Shown: in pieces, positions 61,149 to 64,000 of the stretch
Layout of the letters: the number at the start of each line of letters is the position of its first letter
How positions within the stretch are numbered: position 1 is the stretch's first letter
NCBI RefSeq assembly: GCF_027943945.1
Contig: NZ_AP027141.1
Location: forward strand, 3,038,001-3,102,000
Length of the DNA stretch: 64,000 nucleotides
Source of the DNA: Microbacterium terricola
GTDB taxonomy: Bacteria; Actinomycetota; Actinomycetes; Actinomycetales; Microbacteriaceae
Direction: 5' to 3'
The notes under the pieces: generated by a model
Databases searched by the model: none
The model's input: only the letters and a program-made list of their open reading frames with translations
Told to the model about the DNA's origin: nothing
Position numbers and translations under genes: made by a program

Positions 61149-62008
61149 CGTGCGACCTCGATGGTGACGACCTTCCGTCGCTGGAGGAAGAGGATGACGA
61201 TCGTCGCCACGACGAACGGCGTCGCATTGCTGAACGACGACGTCGCGGGGAATGCGGAGGCGACAGCCTGGATGACGCCGATGCTGAGTCCGCCGATGAG
61301 GGTGCCGGCGAGTGAACCGAAGCGACCCACGACCACGGCGGCGAGGAAGGGGATGACGATGAAGGTGAGGAAGACCGGCTCGAGCCGCGTCTGACTGGAG
61401 AGCAGGATGCCGGAGAAGCCGGCGAGCGCCCCCGAGACGCTCCAGGCGAGCAGTTCGATCCGGCGCACCCGCACCCCCAGCATCGAGGCGAGCTCGCGGT
61501 CGGACGCGAGCGCCCGCATGGAGGTTCCGGTCTGGCTCCGTCGGAGGTAGATGGTCGTGCCGAACACGATCACCATGGCCACCGCGAGACAGATGATCTG
61601 AGTGAGAGTGATCCGGGTTCCCAACTGGACCCCGATCGTGTCAGTGATGAGCCGCAGGAAGCGGGCCTTGTCGTTCCAGACGAACAACATGATCCCGAGC
61701 AGCACGAGGGCGAGCCCGAGGGTCGCCGTCGCCTTGGTGAGGGTCGACACGGTCGCGAGGAAGGGCCCCGCGAGGAAGCCGAAGAGAAGCGAGAGAGCCG
61801 TCGCGGCCAGGATCCCCAGGACGTAGGCCAGGATCGGTTGCATCCTGAGCTCTGCGAACTGCCAGGCGAGCATCGCCGACATGGCGCCGAGGGCGCCGTA
61901 GCCGAAGTTCAGCACGCCCGTCGTCCGGTACAGCACCAGCATCCCGACGCCGCTGAGGGCGTAGAGGGACCCGAGCACCAGTCCGGCGACGATGAAGGGA
62001 AGGATCAC
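61145..62008 (-). CDS. livH: Branched-chain-amino-acid-type ABC permease (LivH)
   Basis: This 287-residue permease has the LivH pattern: VAGLVLGSLYALSGVGMLVLYRTTGVLNFGYGALGAMSAMLAW, a SQTGTSMRALASDRELASMLGV loop and about eight segments. Start ATG 62008 lies 28 nt after the livK stop. Confidence 0.92.
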   Translation of the reverse strand: MILPFIVAGLVLGSLYALSGVGMLVLYRTTGVLNFGYGALGAMSAMLAWQFAELRMQPILAYVLGILAATALSLLFGFLAGPFLATVSTLTKATATLGLALVLLGIMLFVWNDKARFLRLITDTIGVQLGTRITLTQIICLAVAMVIVFGTTIYLRRSQTGTSMRALASDRELASMLGVRVRRIELLAWSVSGALAGFSGILLSSQTRLEPVFLTFIVIPFLAAVVVGRFGSLAGTLIGGLSIGVIQAVASAFPATSSFSNATPFVVATIVILFLQRRKVVTIEVAR

Positions 62009-62036
62009 GACGGCTCTCTCGCTCAGGACGTCGGCG

Positions 62037-63344
62037 TCAGCCGACGAGTCCCTGCGATTCCTCGTTCGCGAGAATCGACTCGAGGGCGGGGTCGCCGGAG
62101 TCGATGCACTCGCTCAGCTTCGTGAACACGCCGTCCGTGATCTCCGCCGTACGGGTGGAGTGGTTGGCGTTGTGCTCGGCCGCTTCGCCGTAGTACCAGG
62201 GCCGGCACAGCAGATCGGACGAGTAGTTCGTGATGCCGAGCATCGCCTCCGAGACGGTCTCACGAGAGATGTCCGCGGGGTCCAGCTCGAGCAGCGCGTC
62301 GGTGAACATCTTCGCGGCGAGGAAGCCCGCCTGGCTGAAGGTGTCGCGCGGAGCGTCATCAGCGGCGTACGCATCCATCACCGACTTCCACAACTCGTTG
62401 TCTTCGCCCGCGGCATCCACCAACTGGAGCTCCGAGTTGGCCACGAAGCCCTCCCAGTAGGACCCGATCTGGCTGCCGAACTGAGCGTCATAGCAGGACG
62501 CGGTGCAGGTCCAGATGATGTCGCCGCGGGCATCCTGCTGCTCGACGGCCGCGAGGATGGCCGCGGTGATCGGTGCGGGGTCGACGATGATGACCGAGGT
62601 CGCGCCTGAGTCCTTGATCTTCTGGATCAGGGGGAGCCAGTTCGTCTCCGCGGGGTCGCTGAGTTCGGTGCCGACGATGTTGATCCCGTTGGCCTCGGCG
62701 TACTCGTTGATGCCCGCCGCCACCCAGTCGCCGTTGCCCTGCGTGTTGAGGCCGACCTGGAAGACGGCGTCCGCCTGGTCGGTCTCCTCGAGCCACTGCA
62801 GCAGCTGGATCGCGCTCTGTCGCGGACCGGCGTTGACCGGCGCGAGGTTGCTCGACGAGAAGCACGACTGAGGCACACCCACCCCGGTGATCGAGTAGAG
62901 ATCTGCCTTGACATACTCGGCGTTCGCGACGTCGCAGCCGATGAAGGTCGCGTCGCCGACGAGTCCGACGACGTCGCTGTCGGCCGCAAATCCGGCCGCG
63001 AGCTGCGCGGTCTTCGTGGGGTCGAACTGGTCGTCTTCATAGGAGTAGTCGATCGGGCGACCGTTGATGCCGCCGTTCTCGTTCACGCAGTCGAAGTAGG
63101 CGGCCGCGGCCTTCGGCGACGACGAGAAGTCGACACCGCCACTCGCGGTTGCGATCGCGCCGACCTTGATGGGGTCGCCCGACGCCGCTTCTCCGTTGGC
63201 GAGCCCGCACTGCAGTTCGCCCTTATCCGTGGTGCCGCCCGCGTTGCCGCTGCCAGTGTCGTCCGCCACACAGCCGGCGAGCGATGCCGCCAGCAAGGCG
63301 GCTGCCGTGAGCGCAAGTGCGCCCCGGACCGTGATTGCTTTCAT
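62037..63344 (-). CDS. livK: Branched-chain-amino-acid-type ABC substrate-binding lipoprotein (LivK)
   Basis: This 435-residue binding protein has lipobox LAGC (Cys25), then the HAAT binding fold: IKVGAIATASGGVDF, an ALINGDL-like CVNENGGINGRPIDYSYEDD, VVGLVGDATFIGCDVANAEYV and the LPLIQKIKDSGATSVIIVDPAP second lobe. It is longer than LivK by about 60 residues. The gene is the first of the importer, 141 nt after the GMC gene. A substrate from the neighbouring catabolic genes is likely. Confidence 0.9.
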   Translation of the reverse strand: MKAITVRGALALTAAALLAASLAGCVADDTGSGNAGGTTDKGELQCGLANGEAASGDPIKVGAIATASGGVDFSSSPKAAAAYFDCVNENGGINGRPIDYSYEDDQFDPTKTAQLAAGFAADSDVVGLVGDATFIGCDVANAEYVKADLYSITGVGVPQSCFSSSNLAPVNAGPRQSAIQLLQWLEETDQADAVFQVGLNTQGNGDWVAAGINEYAEANGINIVGTELSDPAETNWLPLIQKIKDSGATSVIIVDPAPITAAILAAVEQQDARGDIIWTCTASCYDAQFGSQIGSYWEGFVANSELQLVDAAGEDNELWKSVMDAYAADDAPRDTFSQAGFLAAKMFTDALLELDPADISRETVSEAMLGITNYSSDLLCRPWYYGEAAEHNANHSTRTAEITDGVFTKLSECIDSGDPALESILANEESQGLVG

Positions 63345-63485
63345 CTCAGTACTCCTTCGTACCGCTGTCGGTGCTCAGCCGAGGCGAGGTCGCCCCGTCG
63401 ATTGGTGCTCGTCCCAGCCTCCTCAGGGTGAGGATGCGGGGTTTGTTCCGGCGCGAAGACCCCTTGCACGCGGGTGCACGAGCGT

Positions 63486-64000
63486 TCAGAGACTCTCGTC
63501 GAGCAGGAACCGGGCGCCTTGTTCCCCGATGAGGATCGACGGGGCGTTGGTGTTGCCGGAGGTGATCTTCGGCATGATCGACGCGTCAACCACCCGGAGA
63601 CCCGCGATGCCGTGCACCCGCAGACGGGAGTCGACGACGGCGAGGGAGTCGTCGCCCATGCGGCACGTGCCGACCTGGTGGTGGTAGGTGATCGCCGTGC
63701 GGCGCACGTAGTCGCGAAGCTTGTCGTCGTCGTCCACCTCGGGACCCGGGTACAGCTCGCGTGCGCCCCATTCCGCGAGCGCGGGCGCAGCGCCGATGTC
63801 GCGGCACTGCCGCACGGATGCGGTGAGCGCGTCGAGGTCGCGTTCGTCGGCGAGCGCACCCAGATCGATGGCGATCGGGTCGTGTGCACCGGCGCCTGTC
63901 AGCGTCAGCGTGCCGCGACTGTGCGGCGTGATGATGCCTGCCATGAGCGAGAAGCCGCTCTCGGGCCCCTCCATCCAGGGCTCGTACATGGGCACGCTGA
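63486..64000 (-). CDS. GMC-family oxidoreductase, 3' part (partial)
   Basis: The frame runs off the right edge; about 171 C-terminal residues are visible. They contain the GMC C-terminal domain: YHHQVGTCRMGDD with the conserved active-site His-Xaa-Xaa-Gly-Thr-Cys-Arg-Met-Gly segment, then GLRVVDASIMPKITSGNTNAPSILIGEQ, as in choline/glucose/alcohol dehydrogenases with FAD. It precedes livK on the same strand and may oxidise the imported substrate. Confidence 0.85.
   Translation of the reverse strand, partial: SVPMYEPWMEGPESGFSLMAGIITPHSRGTLTLTGAGAHDPIAIDLGALADERDLDALTASVRQCRDIGAAPALAEWGARELYPGPEVDDDDKLRDYVRRTAITYHHQVGTCRMGDDSLAVVDSRLRVHGIAGLRVVDASIMPKITSGNTNAPSILIGEQGARFLLDESL

Overview
The window is GC-rich (mostly about 65-72 percent), with many GTG and some TTG starts, many 1-4 nt stop/start overlaps, a Pup-less but typical actinobacterial gene stock (PASTA kinase, FprA-type ferredoxin reductase, sirohydrochlorin chelatase beside sulfite reductase) and PHO-box-like direct repeats. 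This points to a member of the Microbacteriaceae, most likely Microbacterium or a close relative. That taxonomic call is an inference from gene content and style, not a database match.

Layout. 1-11612 (+): a translationally coupled sulfur-assimilation operon (siroheme chelatase, sulfite reductase, cysH, cysD, cysN, a sulfonate-type ABC importer ssuABC, cobA, ferredoxin reductase and a thioredoxin-reductase-like protein). Sulfate activation, reduction, organosulfur uptake, siroheme synthesis and electron supply sit together. 11642-11705: a large hairpin between convergent operons. 11726-24808 (-): a Pho-type locus in which pstC, pstA and pstS are separated from pstB by a cassette of six surface/secreted genes: two extra phosphate-binding-like proteins, a WxL-like protein, two WxL-partner (DUF916-like) membrane proteins and a sortase-like protein lacking catalytic residues. 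Three PHO-box-like sites lie in front of its sub-units. 24869-27236 (-): a PASTA-domain Ser/Thr kinase carrying an in-frame palindromic element, and a small unknown protein. 27411-28016: dCTP deaminase.

28243-38138: a catabolic cluster (APC permease, semialdehyde dehydrogenase, family III CoA-transferase, omega-aminotransferase, PucR regulator, divergent glutaryl-CoA dehydrogenase and a second aldehyde dehydrogenase). Together these fit 5-aminovalerate/glutarate degradation (the end of lysine catabolism) better than plain GABA use.

38199-about 52100: a tRNA-Gly(CCC) followed by an accessory island of mixed composition. It holds a two-gene module with a PLD-like protein, a coupled four-gene set that begins with a 32-residue microprotein, a small gene behind an SOS-like box, a helicase-associated-repeat protein, and a Tn7-like tnsA-tnsB-tnsC-tniQ operon whose TniQ carries five tandem zinc-ribbon units. 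A ParB/adenine-methyltransferase fusion follows. No Cas gene, CRISPR array, integrase or phage structural gene is visible.

52106-64000: an FMN-binding lipoprotein, an aldo/keto reductase, an AraC regulator, two MoaF-like paralogues around an alcohol dehydrogenase and SDR, an NTF2-like protein, then a reverse-strand branched-chain-amino-acid-type ABC importer (livFGMHK) and the 3' end of a GMC oxidoreductase. This looks like an uptake-plus-oxidation unit for an unidentified alcohol or aldehyde-type substrate.
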